From Grammothele lineata (Eukaryota > Basidiomycota > Agaricomycetes > Polyporales > Polyporaceae): 64,000 bases of DNA. The position numbers and the translations under genes are program-made. The stretch is from the NCBI GenBank assembly GCA_002150815.3, contig NDFF03000383.1:62001-126000 (forward strand). Reading direction: 5' to 3'. Positions 54,862 to 64,000 of the stretch are shown piece after piece. The notes under the pieces were generated by a model that had not been told where the DNA came from, did not search any database, and saw nothing but the letters and a program-made list of their open reading frames with translations. Position 1 is the stretch's first letter, and the number at the start of each line of letters is the position of its first letter.

Positions 54862-57648
54862 ATGAACCCCGACCACGCCAACGCGATGCCCGTCGATTTT
54901 GACGGCGCAGAGCAGCAGCAACAGCAGCAACAGCAACAACAACAGCAACAGCAACAACAGCAACAACAACAGTTGCCCCCTCCTAACCCTTCCTACCCCC
55001 ACGCGCCGCCGTACGCCGCTGGAGCCCCGACGTATTCGTCGGGCTCGGCTCCGGGCTACGGCGCGTTTCCATTCCCGCCGCAGCCGTACAATCCGTACGC
55101 GCCGCCGCCCCATCACCTGTACCCCGCGGGCAACGTGCAGTACGCTATGGCCCCACAATACGTGGCGACCCCGGCGTACTCACCACCCGAGGTATCGGCC
55201 CATCCCCCCGCGGCAATGCCAGGCTCGAGCGGCGCGCCGGCCCTGATGCCTCGATCGAGGATACCCCCCGGTCACTGGAACGTGCCGGACCCACTGGCTG
55301 TGGTCGTCCGGCACGCGGCCGACGTGCCCTGCCGCATCTGTGAGGCCTTCTTCAGCCATCTGCCCCAGCCGGGTCAGGATGTGGCTTTCGAGGAGGTTCA
55401 CGAGCGAGCCAGGGCGGAGCAGCAGGAGCAGTATCTCTCCTACCTTCGAGACGAATTGTCTCGTGAGGGGGGGGGAGACCGCGCGAGCGAAGAAGAGACT
55501 CGAAGACTCCGGGCAGAAGCCGAGGAGCTCCGCCAAGAGAGAGACCGCATGCGCGCGACTCTGCAAAGAGTGCGTGACGAGCGAGCCTCAGCAGAGCAGA
55601 CGGCGAAGCGGCTGCGCCAGGACCGCGACGCAGAAAGCCAAGACGCTAGTCGTCTTCGTGCTGAACGCGACGAGTCTCGGAAGGAGGTCGCGGAGGCCAA
55701 CGCTCGTGCTGAGGCACAGCGCCAGCGGGCCCTTCGCGCGGAAGAAAACGCAAACACCTGGCGAGCCGCAGCCCAGGAGGCTAGGGATCAGGAAACCGCG
55801 GCGATGAACAGATACGTGGTGGCCGGGCAGCGGATGGAACAAGCGTCCCATTCCCGTGCCCGTACCATCACCGAGGACGACGAGCACCGCGCTAAGCGCC
55901 GCCGCGAGCACTCAAAGTCGCGGACGGCCTTGAGCGTCGAGCGGAGCGTGTCCGATTCGCTACGCACTGGTAGTGACCTTGGGCACGCCCACCCGGAGTT
56001 CGTGCAGGGGTCCTCGCGACACCGGTCCCAGCCGTCGACATCTGCGTCGACAGCTGCGGTGTCCCCGATCACGTCCACGACGTCGCTCGAGGCAAGCGCA
56101 GAGCAGACGTCGCCGGCAGCGCCCCTCCCGGTCGACGAGGACCACGTTATGGATGAGGAGGGGCCCGTAAAAGAGGAGAATCGGGTGCCCATCAACACCA
56201 CCGCACCCGACGGATCGTACCGGGACCCGTATGCCTCCCTGGAGGAGGACGGTTGGAGCGACGACTACGACTCGGAAGAGGAACGAAAAAGGGTCAACCG
56301 GGTTGTGGGCCGCGGGTCGAAGGCACGAACGCGGCGCGCGATGAAGGGACAGTCTCAGGACGCACCGTCCCTCGAGTACCCCCCTGAGACGCGACGTCGA
56401 CTGGCCAATGTAGCCAACGTCGACCCCCCAACCATCCCGGGCGGACAACGGGATCAGATCGACCCTCGAATCCGCGAGCCCGCTCCCACTGACCCCGAGC
56501 TGGCAGGGCAGTGGTCGAACTGGTGGCCGCAGTCGACGGCGCAAGCCGCTGAGCTCCTGCGATCGGCCATGAACTGCGGCGGAGGAGCCGTTCAGCGCGT
56601 CAAGCACCTCCGTCTGCAGGGAACGCACGATCCCGCGATGGGAGGCATACCGGGCATGGACCACCTCGTCAACCGGACCGGCAAGGAGGCATCACGCAGG
56701 ATGCTCGAGGCGAACGACCGCGCATTGCGGGAGTTCGACCGGGCCCGCCGGACGGCCGCACCCGCCGCACAACCTGCCGCGGGTGCGCCCCGCCCGGCGC
56801 CCAAGCCTAGCCTAGGACGTCAACCGGGTCGTACGGACTCCGACGAGATGTGGCAGGCGTACCATGCGCAGAGGGGTGCGTCCCACCAGGCTCACTGGGA
56901 GTACGACGACGCGACCCCCACCTTGGACTCTGTCCGGGGTCACCGTCTCATCCGACGGATCCTCCCCAACCAGCGCGCGGGGTTCACATCCTCGATGCGG
57001 TCGGCGGTCATCGATCAGGCCCACCGCCTGTTTTCGGTGCCGGGCCTGTACCGCACGATACTCCAGGCAGCGGAGATCGCCCCTGCGGCGCCCAGCCCAT
57101 ACCTGCAACCCCATCTGGTGCCAACGGCGGAGGCGTTCGCCAACGCCTCGATACTCGACCTGGCGCGCCACTACGCGGCGAGCGGCCTCCACGATGAGTG
57201 GTTGCCGCTCATGGAGCGATCCGCACGGCGGTACCGCCTAGCCCACCCTCACGCGCCCAGCGAGATTAGGGACATCCCGTCTGGGCTCCGTGAGGTTGGA
57301 CTGGCTCCCCCGCCGGCGATGACGGCGGCGCAGGCGGCTCAAGAGGGCCTACTACCCGGTGGCGACCTCGTCGACTACACGGACGAGCCCATGCCCGATG
57401 GCGGACCGGCCACCCCGGTAATCAACACGGAGGAGGCTACAACGGGCGAGACCGAGGTGTCGGGAGGCTTAATGCCGAACCCGCCCCCAGCCTCACCGGA
57501 GCGCGACGAGCAGATGACCGACGGCGACGCTGACGGTTTACCACCGCAACCGCCGTCGCCTGCCCGTCCGCTCCCTCTTCCCCCGCCATCCCAATCGTCG
57601 CCGCCGCCGCCGCCGCCGGAACAGTCGCCGCCCTCCACCCAGGGTTGA
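54862..57648 (+). CDS. Third ORF of the retrotransposon, coiled-coil protein of unknown function
   Basis: An intact 928-residue frame starts with ATG at 54862 in good context (CTCGCCATGA). It lies between pol and the right LTR in the same frame as gag and pol; the frame is open back to the pol stop at 54597. In order it has a poly-Q run of 20 (54913-54972), a Pro/Tyr-rich stretch, a CRIC segment, a long charged coiled coil rich in Arg/Glu (about residues 200-330), an acidic region near a KRRREHSKSR basic cluster (possible nuclear signal), a folded-looking part with QWSNWWPQSTAQAAELL and RSAVIDQAHRLFSVPGLYR, and a Pro-rich tail. It has no signal peptide or membrane helix, so it is not an envelope. 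I know no match. It could be captured host sequence or an accessory particle protein. Confidence 0.82.
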   Translation: MNPDHANAMPVDFDGAEQQQQQQQQQQQQQQQQQQQQLPPPNPSYPHAPPYAAGAPTYSSGSAPGYGAFPFPPQPYNPYAPPPHHLYPAGNVQYAMAPQYVATPAYSPPEVSAHPPAAMPGSSGAPALMPRSRIPPGHWNVPDPLAVVVRHAADVPCRICEAFFSHLPQPGQDVAFEEVHERARAEQQEQYLSYLRDELSREGGGDRASEEETRRLRAEAEELRQERDRMRATLQRVRDERASAEQTAKRLRQDRDAESQDASRLRAERDESRKEVAEANARAEAQRQRALRAEENANTWRAAAQEARDQETAAMNRYVVAGQRMEQASHSRARTITEDDEHRAKRRREHSKSRTALSVERSVSDSLRTGSDLGHAHPEFVQGSSRHRSQPSTSASTAAVSPITSTTSLEASAEQTSPAAPLPVDEDHVMDEEGPVKEENRVPINTTAPDGSYRDPYASLEEDGWSDDYDSEEERKRVNRVVGRGSKARTRRAMKGQSQDAPSLEYPPETRRRLANVANVDPPTIPGGQRDQIDPRIREPAPTDPELAGQWSNWWPQSTAQAAELLRSAMNCGGGAVQRVKHLRLQGTHDPAMGGIPGMDHLVNRTGKEASRRMLEANDRALREFDRARRTAAPAAQPAAGAPRPAPKPSLGRQPGRTDSDEMWQAYHAQRGASHQAHWEYDDATPTLDSVRGHRLIRRILPNQRAGFTSSMRSAVIDQAHRLFSVPGLYRTILQAAEIAPAAPSPYLQPHLVPTAEAFANASILDLARHYAASGLHDEWLPLMERSARRYRLAHPHAPSEIRDIPSGLREVGLAPPPAMTAAQAAQEGLLPGGDLVDYTDEPMPDGGPATPVINTEEATTGETEVSGGLMPNPPPASPERDEQMTDGDADGLPPQPPSPARPLPLPPPSQSSPPPPPPEQSPPSTQG
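54913..54972 (+). repeat. CAG/CAA repeat encoding 20 glutamines
   Basis: Twenty consecutive CAG/CAA codons near the start of the third ORF. Mixed codons suggest selection for the glutamines or an older repeat rather than fresh slippage. Confidence 0.9.
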
Positions 57649-57760
57649 AGGGGAGGGTTACCCTCATTTGCTAGGATCGGACCTTTTTGTTGGATTATCA
57701 CTCAGTCACTCGTTGTATATTCTTTCGCATTCATCACTCGAGAGATCCGCACAGGGATCT

Positions 57761-57772
57761 GAAGGAGGGGGG
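57761..57772 (+). other. Polypurine tract
   Basis: GAAGGAGGGGGG directly precedes the right LTR. This is the expected plus-strand primer site for reverse transcription. Confidence 0.85.
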
Positions 57773-57950
57773 TGTAACGGAGATTAGATTAGATGACTCG
57801 TAATCAGGCGCGCGTCTGTAAGGACGCGCGCCCGGCCAGGCGCTCCTTAGCTTCTATCTACCACGTCATCTGTGTACCCATAGCATCTCGAATAGAGATT
57901 GGTCTGGTGTACACCCGGCGTGACGGAAGCTCCTCAAGTAACACCTTACA
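57773..57950 (+). repeat. Right LTR (178 bp)
   Basis: Identical to the left LTR over all 178 bases, followed by the GCTCT target duplicate at 57951-57955. Confidence 0.93.
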
Positions 57951-57955
57951 GCTCT

Positions 57956-58709
57956 GCTCTTGCGGCTTGCCATCAATCGCTTCCTCCTCGCCATCGTCCT
58001 CCTGGTCTACGCTGCCTTTCTCAAACCTCGCTTATCGTCTCCGCTCATCCTCTCGTTGAAACATTCAATGTGCACTACATCACGGACTGCGTAGGACGGT
58101 TCATGCTAGTGACTGTCCCGACTCCCGCGCGTCTCAGCTGGCCCCCTAGCGAAATGGACCGAACACAGTCACTGCGATAACAAACTTCGTGCGGTGTGTA
58201 TCACGTTGGGATAGGCAACTGAGGATGGTATGCGATGGGAACGGGGCTTGTGGATTATGGGATGTTTCTGCGCGTCGTGAGGACTCTTATCTTCGCAGTA
58301 TTCGAAGGCGACGTTGACGTATTTCTGGTACCAGAACCACCACTGCATCCCTCCCGCTGCCCTGCCAGTTTCTCTTCGTTCCTTCTCGATACACGGAACC
58401 AGCGGCGAAGTGTAAACAAGGTGGTACTTCGCTACTGTGAGTGACCCGGCCCGTGTGAGTCAATCTGTCAACCTTCTTCAAGTTGCGGTACCGTGGCGTA
58501 GCTGGGGACAAGGCCAAGATCGCAGCGTGATCAAGGCACCCACGTCCATATATCCCTCACACCTCTACCTGTGTTTCTTTCCCCTACCTATCCTCTTCGT
58601 CCAGTACTCCTCCGGGGTCTCGCTAGTCTTCGTTCTTCTCCTGTGAACATCTCTCGTGAGTAGTCTGTACGTTTGATGCGTTGAGACCTCTGTTCACGGT
58701 CAGATAGCG
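57956..58709. other. Right flank of the retrotransposon and promoter of the next gene
   Basis: No coding region supported. A pyrimidine-rich stretch at 58560-58640 just before the ATG at 58710 is typical of fungal promoters and leaders; an intron in the 5' UTR (GTGAGTAGTC near 58651) is possible. Confidence 0.4.
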
Positions 58710-60510
58710 ATGGTCAACGACTCGACTCTCGGTATGGATATGGCGACCGCGTTCACACTGACATCGACGCCGCCCTCTCCCGTCCATCAAGTCATGATGA
58801 ACGACGACCTAACGCGCATCATCTTCGACATGACGTTGGGCCGTGGACGGTCCAAGCATGGTTTCGTGCTGTTGTGTCCCGCGGCCAGATGTGCGCGCGT
58901 CTGCCGCGCCTTCCATGAACCTGCCGTCGCAGCCGTTTGGCACACCCTAAACGACCTGACGCCGTTGTGGCATCTCCTATCGCGTCCCAAACGCGGTTCG
59001 TATTACCACTACCGCCACCATCGTCTAGAGAAACATCTTCGCTCGGTGAGTATAGTCAGTGTGATCGTAGATGTCTCACAATCATTGACGACTGCCTTAC
59101 TAGATTGTTGCCGACAAGCTATACGAGGATCCGGAGAAGTGGGAACGTTTCCTCTTCTACGCGGCGAAAGTTTGCGCCTGGAATAGACGTGATAACTACA
59201 ATAAGGCGGACATCATACACGACTTGGAGCTACAGCTCGCGCGGATTATCCTTGAGCGGAATGGTGGGAGTGGTATCTTCTCCGCCCTCAGGAGCTTGGA
59301 CTCCTACAACCCTTGTTTCCCCGGCATGGAGTTCCCATCGCTCTGCACGTCTTCGCTACAGTCGTTGTCCATCGGTAACAGCATGACAAACAAGGAAGCA
59401 ATGCCCCAAGAAGAGGTATTGAACGTGCTGCAGCAGTTGTACCATATCGCACCGAATCTGCGGGCCTTGACCTGGGGAATCACGTTGGACCATCCAATCA
59501 CTCAAGCGCTACTCAAGTTTCGGCAGTTGAGGTCTGTAAAGAAGTTCGTCTTCACCAGCTATAGTGCATTCTACGACATCGTCAGCAAACCTGGTCTCAC
59601 CCAATTGGACCGCTCCGAATTTGAGAAGAACATACCTCCTCCAAAGGGCATACCGCGGACCATGCACTGCTTAGACCTCGTCGAGATACACCTGCATGCT
59701 CCCTGGTCCGCACTCGTCCCCCTTCTATCCAGACTTCGTGCGCCGGTCTTGCGCAAAGCGACGTTATATCTCAATAACGGCGGCGATGGCCCTAGGACAC
59801 CCTCCAATCCTGATGAATATACGTCCACTATGGATGCATTCGTGGCCGCCGCTCCTGCTATCGAGGACCTCACGCTCGGATTGTACAACGATAGCTGTTC
59901 TCCTGAGGAGATCATTACCCCGCTTCTTCCGCTGCGCGGGATGCGTCGCTTCGCCCTTGGCTCGTCCTCCAGTTGGAGCCAAGCGACCGACGCGATATTC
60001 ATGGCCATCCCGCGCGCATGGCGCTCCCTCGAGTCACTCAATCTCCCCCGGTGGATGCACTCATGGGGATACTCGGCTGGAAAACAACGTCCCGGTCCCG
60101 TACCTTCCCTCGCGACGCTTGCGTACTTCAGCGAGCTCTGCCCTCACCTCGTCGAGCTCCAATTACCTGCACTGTCCCTCGAAGGATTTGAGGGGTCCGC
60201 CATGGCTGAGGAAACATTCAGTTCTCCCGAAAGCGTGCCCGATGCAAGTGAACATGCGCATCCACTCGCAAAATTAACTATCCAGTTAGCGGGGCTGCGG
60301 CACAAGGACATCTCGCCGGAGCAGAAGGCGGTGGTGGAGCGTTATCTCACGCGGATCTTCCCTCGGCTGGATGCTGGAGGGAAGCTGGTGGAAGGCGAGC
60401 TTCCTGATGAGCCTCACAGGTTTCGTTGCGGTGGAGTCATTCGTGGGATGCCCATGCCCTCACGTCCTTGTGTGTACTGCGACGAGGGGTCGTCGGGCGA
60501 GGAGGATTGA
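58710..60510 (+). CDS. F-box-like protein 3
   Basis: Two exons (58710-59045, 59104-60510) give 580 residues. After a short leader the F-box-like segment reads MNDDLTRIIFDMTL, then CARVCRAFHEPAVAAVWHTL and LTPLWHLL. The second exon starts IVADKLYEDPEKWERFLFYA and continues with irregular leucine-rich segments such as LQQLYHIAPNLRALTWGI and LSRLRAPVLRKATLYL. The C-terminus is a short Cys-containing segment, RPCVYCDEGSSGEED. The family has its intron directly after the F-box region, as in the gene at 61347. F-box proteins act as SCF ligase substrate adaptors; the target is unknown. It lies 760 bp right of the retrotransposon. Confidence 0.8.
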
Positions 60511-61346
60511 CAATTTCTCTGTGATCTGTGGAACGGCGCTTCTCACTGTGGATTAATTATGGCGGAAGGTCACCCGTATCGGTATATCAGTGCAACACGA
60601 TTCCCTATTGTGTACTATAAGTATGAAAATGTCATTAAACACGGAGAGATGGGGATATTCTCGGAAGTTCAAATTGAATGAAGTAGACGTCCTCGCTCGC
60701 TGCGTCGCTGCTTGGAGGAACCGGCGCTCGTCATAGCCGCCCCGTGCTTGGTCCTACTCTCGCGTTCGTTTAGTATACACCTTTTGCCGTCTTGCACTTC
60801 TCCTGTGATATCATCAGCAATTCCTCCTACTACCTTTGTCACATCTTCTATCTCTATCGACCAAGACGCTGCATATATGGCGCTCACTGTAGTCTGCGGC
60901 GCAGCCGTCTCCTCGTCACTCCCGGAGGCATCGACTGGATATGGCTAACTACGTTCTCGACCCAGGATCAGGCATAGCGGCATGAATTTCAAGTGTGGAG
61001 GGGATACTTCATCTTCTACGCAACTACTTCAGAGAGCCGTACAACGCGGAGTCACAGGGTACGCGGTGAGTACTGCGATCTTCGCAGCATGAGTTGAGGT
61101 GGTCATTGAGCGCGGCGCGCTGCGTACGCCAGTAACGGGCCCTCCGAGACAGTGAGAAGACGGCCTTGGACAACATATTCTTCTCCTTCTTCATCGTGCC
61201 TTGGAGGCTACTCTTCTGCAATGCTTCAGGTATGTCATACGAACTAAACTCGGAATGACCATGGCATCAGGGGAATCCTGGTCCCCATGGGCCCATGTTA
61301 CATATATGATATCCCTGATCGCGCTGCCTCCAGAGCGATTGAAAAC
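60511..61346. other. Intergenic stretch between two F-box-like genes
   Basis: AT-richer than the coding regions. Nothing recognisable beyond the presumed 3' and 5' flanks. Confidence 0.38.
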
Positions 61347-63141
61347 ATGCCCACATCGAACAAAGATGAGGTTCAAGACACCCCTTGGCACGCCGTTTTA
61401 CACAATGACGACCTTCTGACGACCATCTTCCAAATGTTCAACCCTTACGATCAACAAGACCTCCAAGCATGTGCGCGAGGTGCCTACGTCTGCCGAGGTT
61501 GGCATGATCCTGCGTCGAGGATGCTCTGGAGGGAGCTGTCCACGCCGCTTCCGCTCTACCATTTGCTTCTCCCCATCCCCTTTCATGCCCAGAACTATGG
61601 TTGCGAAGAGTCAACAACGCCATACTTTGTTGCCGTGAGTATCTCACCATCCTCTTGCGGATCATACTCATACTCGAACGTCTTAGCTTGCTGAGGAAGT
61701 TCCAACTGTTGACCCAATCAAATGGTCAAACTTCCTTCAGCGCGCTTCCATGGTCCGCCGGATCGACCGTTGGCTGCCATCCGGTGAAGAATACAACGTG
61801 ATACAGACGCTCCACAAACGTAACAACAACAATATCATCATGTCTGGCTTACAGTCGGTCCGTTGGACGGAGAAGAATGCTTCTACCCCATTCCCCCTTC
61901 TCGACATCATCCCAGAGACTCTCACCACACTGTGTTGCTGCTTTGGTCACTTTGTCCCAGAGGACCATATCGACGGAGTTCTGACAAAGATCGTTTCGGC
62001 ATTTCAACACATCTCTACCTTATATATTGCCTCCGGTAAGGTGATTATCGACATCTCCCGCTACTACATCTTGCCTGGTAGTAGCGCGCTTCGCCACCTC
62101 ACTCTCGAGAAGAACGTCCTCGTGAACCCCTCCGGCCTCAAAGCGATCGCATGCCTTCCAAAACTCGAGATATTGCATGCCCGCTTCGTGAACTTCGAAT
62201 TCTGTATTATCCCTTTCGTCATGCCGCGTTTACTCGAACTTCACTGTGCCAGTTCTGCCGCCGACTTGACCGCGCTCGTGTCATACCTCCATGCATCCCT
62301 AGTCACGGACATCAAGGTCTTCGCTAGTGACAATCGATCTCCCAGAACACCACAAGCCGACCACGCACTCCTGCAAGCCATAGCAAGTGCCTCCTTTAGG
62401 CATAGCTTATGTTCCTTGACATTCATCACATCCGCGAACGCCTCCGACAACCTTTACGGAAGCACTTTCCGCACAGGGAGACCGCAAGCAAGCCTACCGC
62501 AAATTGCACCCGGTCCCATCCAACCTCTAGCGGATACCCTCCATCTCATCTATCCCCTGCATACCTTACGCGAAGTGTCCATCCACTGGGGTTGGCCAAG
62601 TGCGCTCACAGACGACACCATTCACGACGTCTCGCAAGCCTGGAGACAGCTTGAGCATCTCAAACTCGCCTTTTGCAAATCAGTCGCTCCACTTCCCTCG
62701 ACCGTACACCAAAGAATAGCAGCACATCTAGCTGCACTCTCGCGCTCCGACCTTGCTCCAACGATCGAGGACCCTGACTCGCTCGTGTACCCCACTCCGC
62801 TTGCCCTCGTACATCTAGCGGCGCACTGTTCGTCGCTCTCCAGCGTCGACATCCCACTTCGATTGGATACACCAGTCGATGCAATGGCTCATGCCCCGAC
62901 GCCGAACCATCCATTACGTAGTCTGAAGTTGAGCATCGTTTGGTGGGATATGGAAGCTGTGCCTCCCGAAACATTCGCCCAGCTTTTGGACATCCTGTTC
63001 CCAAACCTCGACCTAGAGCAATGTGTCACGCGACTAGACCATCGGCCGCGGTGGGACTGTTTGGGTTGGGATGGCTCGAAGGCAATCTGGGAGGAGGTGC
63101 GGACTCTGAAGAAACGACGCTTGGGTGGTCACGAAGTATGA
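61347..63141 (+). CDS. F-box-like protein 4
   Basis: Two exons (61347-61634, 61687-63141) give 580 residues, the same length as the neighbour at 58710. The F-box-like part reads VLHNDDLLTTIFQMFNP, then CRGWHDPASRMLWREL and PLPLYHLLLP. Exon 2 begins LAEEVPTVDPIKWSNFLQRA, in step with the neighbour's second exon. Leucine-rich segments follow (LPGSSALRHLTLEKNVLV, CLPKLEILHARFVNF). The C-terminus differs: it ends in a Trp-rich, basic segment without the CVYCDEG box. The two genes are old tandem paralogs in the same direction. Ubiquitin-ligase adaptor function is inferred from the family. Confidence 0.8.
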
Positions 63142-63348
63142 AGGGAATTGACTTGTTCTGGCTGCATAACGGCTGATCTCGAGTCATCTTGTCAATCTCA
63201 GTAGACCTTTATCCCGCGAAATACCTTACGACGATAAGACTCATTGTACACGCAACTCGACTCAATCCTCCCGTACGAACCCTTTCGCCATGAATCCAGT
63301 GTTCATGTAAACGTCGAAGAAATTTCCCGAAGTCACAGCGCTCGGTTA

Positions 63349-63625
63349 GTCTCTGAAGCTGGCCTTCGGCGAGGATGGCATCTTACCGGAGCAAAAAGCC
63401 AAGTGCAACAGTTTCTCCTGCGGCTCTTCCTACGACTGGATACCAGCGGCGAGAAGCTCGTAGAGGGGGAGCTTCCGAGCATGCGGCCCACCCGTCTTCG
63501 TTGGAAAACGTCCCTGTACGCACACATGTACCCACATCACAGCTACTACTTGTGTGTACTGTGACGAGGGAAGTTCGTCGAACGAAGGGGATGATGCAAC
63601 TTCCAAGGACCTTGAGACGTTATAA
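63349..63625 (+). pseudogene. C-terminal remnant of an F-box-like gene
   Basis: Scattered over two frames are matches to the C-terminus of F-box-like protein 3: GEDGILPEQKAK, LRLDTSGEKLVEGELPS and YCDEGSSSNEGDD (compare KDISPEQKAV, PRLDAGGKLVEGELPD and YCDEGSSGEED). Frame changes and a missing N-terminal part show a decayed copy, probably a third tandem member. Confidence 0.72.
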
Positions 63626-63719
63626 CGGTGGAAGTGATATCATTGGTAGGCATCCTGTGCTAGCACAGATGTAGTACAGCGGTCCCGTGCACGTATCTAG
63701 TGTAACAGCCCTGTCGGTC

Positions 63720-64000
63720 CTACGCAGCCTGCTGCTTTGCGAGGTGTGCCTGGTACTGTGCTGGCGTAAGCGTTTTCTGGAGGGCACAAGAGTACGTCAG
63801 CAAAGTTGAGAGGATGAACAGTGCGCCGCTTACCTGAGAAAACGCGTGCATTTGAGCGATTTGCTCCTTCAGCACTTCGTTGACTGGAAGAAAACGGATC
63901 AGCATGAGGGCCGCGCGCCAAGCCGAAACGCGCTATGATGCCGGCCATGACCCAGCACCACACATACTAAAGCGATGCCTCGCAAGAGTGTTCTTCCCCT
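63720..64000 (-). CDS. 3' end of an unidentified gene (partial)
   Basis: Three exon pieces on the minus strand (64000-63968, 63883-63834, 63776-63720) join in frame with good splice sites. They encode ARHRFINEVLKEQIAQMHAFSQ interrupted by an intron after the last Q, then KTLTPAQYQAHLAKQQAA and a stop. The short, hydrophilic, helical C-terminus is not enough to name the protein. The rest lies right of the window. Confidence 0.5.

Larger units (their letters stand above)
46490..57950 (+). mobile_element. Complete Ty3/gypsy chromovirus-type LTR retrotransposon with a third ORF
   Basis: The element spans 11,461 bp, bounded by identical 178-bp LTRs (TGTAACGG...CCTTACA) and a GCTCT duplication. 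The order is gag with zinc knuckle and aspartic protease, then reverse transcriptase, RNase H, integrase and chromodomain, then an extra 928-codon ORF, then a polypurine tract and the right LTR. Protease-RT-RNase H-integrase order and the chromodomain place it in the chromoviruses. The identical LTRs imply very recent insertion. No standard TGG-starting tRNA primer site follows the left LTR, so the priming mode is open. The insertion lies between genes and breaks no recognised coding region. Confidence 0.95.

Noticed and set aside
54862..57648. Third retrotransposon ORF as an envelope gene
   Set aside because: No signal peptide, no transmembrane segment, no furin-type site; it is coiled-coil and low-complexity protein instead.

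Overview
The window looks like nuclear DNA of a basidiomycete mushroom, most likely a wood-decay agaricomycete of the polypore type. Genes are split by many short (about 45-90 bp) introns. Small farnesylated-type (CaaX) pheromone precursors, F-box/LRR-like gene expansions and fungal seven-helix membrane proteins are present. One Ty3/gypsy LTR retrotransposon carries a chromodomain. No tRNA, rRNA, CRISPR or bacterial operon structure was seen. Exon borders were read by hand from GT-AG signals, reading-frame continuity and comparison of paralogs inside the window, so they are models and not transcripts.

Layout. 1-7 kb: three members of a small secreted, GPI-anchor-like protein family and an alcohol dehydrogenase/enoyl reductase-type gene with an in-frame TAG. 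7-19 kb: three mating-pheromone precursor genes (10.39, 12.38 and 18.38 kb) with a large trehalose-phosphate synthase/phosphatase-type gene between the second and third; no STE3-type receptor was recognised. 19.5-23.3 kb: two paralogous F-box-like genes. 24.5-29 kb: a decayed M28 aminopeptidase copy and an intact 11-exon eIF2D (ligatin) gene. 29-37.5 kb: three more members of the secreted family, a seven-helix membrane protein gene, and a tandem segmental duplication of about 2.4 kb containing two of the secreted-protein genes. 37.6-46.2 kb: an intact M28 aminopeptidase (the likely functional relative of the decayed copy), two tandem APH-fold kinase-like genes, and a 12-exon polytopic membrane protein. 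46.5-57.95 kb: a complete LTR retrotransposon with identical 178-bp LTRs and a 5-bp target duplication. 58.7-63.6 kb: two more F-box-like genes and a C-terminal remnant. The right edge holds the 3' end of a further gene.

The most unusual observations are these. The retrotransposon has gag, pol and a third 928-codon ORF lying in one reading frame over 10.9 kb, interrupted by only two TAA codons; the third ORF is not envelope-like. Three pheromone precursors with nearly the same predicted mature peptide share upstream TATTGTC motifs. A six-member secreted family keeps the same four-exon, same-phase architecture. One TAG in the dehydrogenase gene is both a nonsense codon and a possible new splice acceptor. 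The decayed aminopeptidase has lost key metal ligands and one intron.
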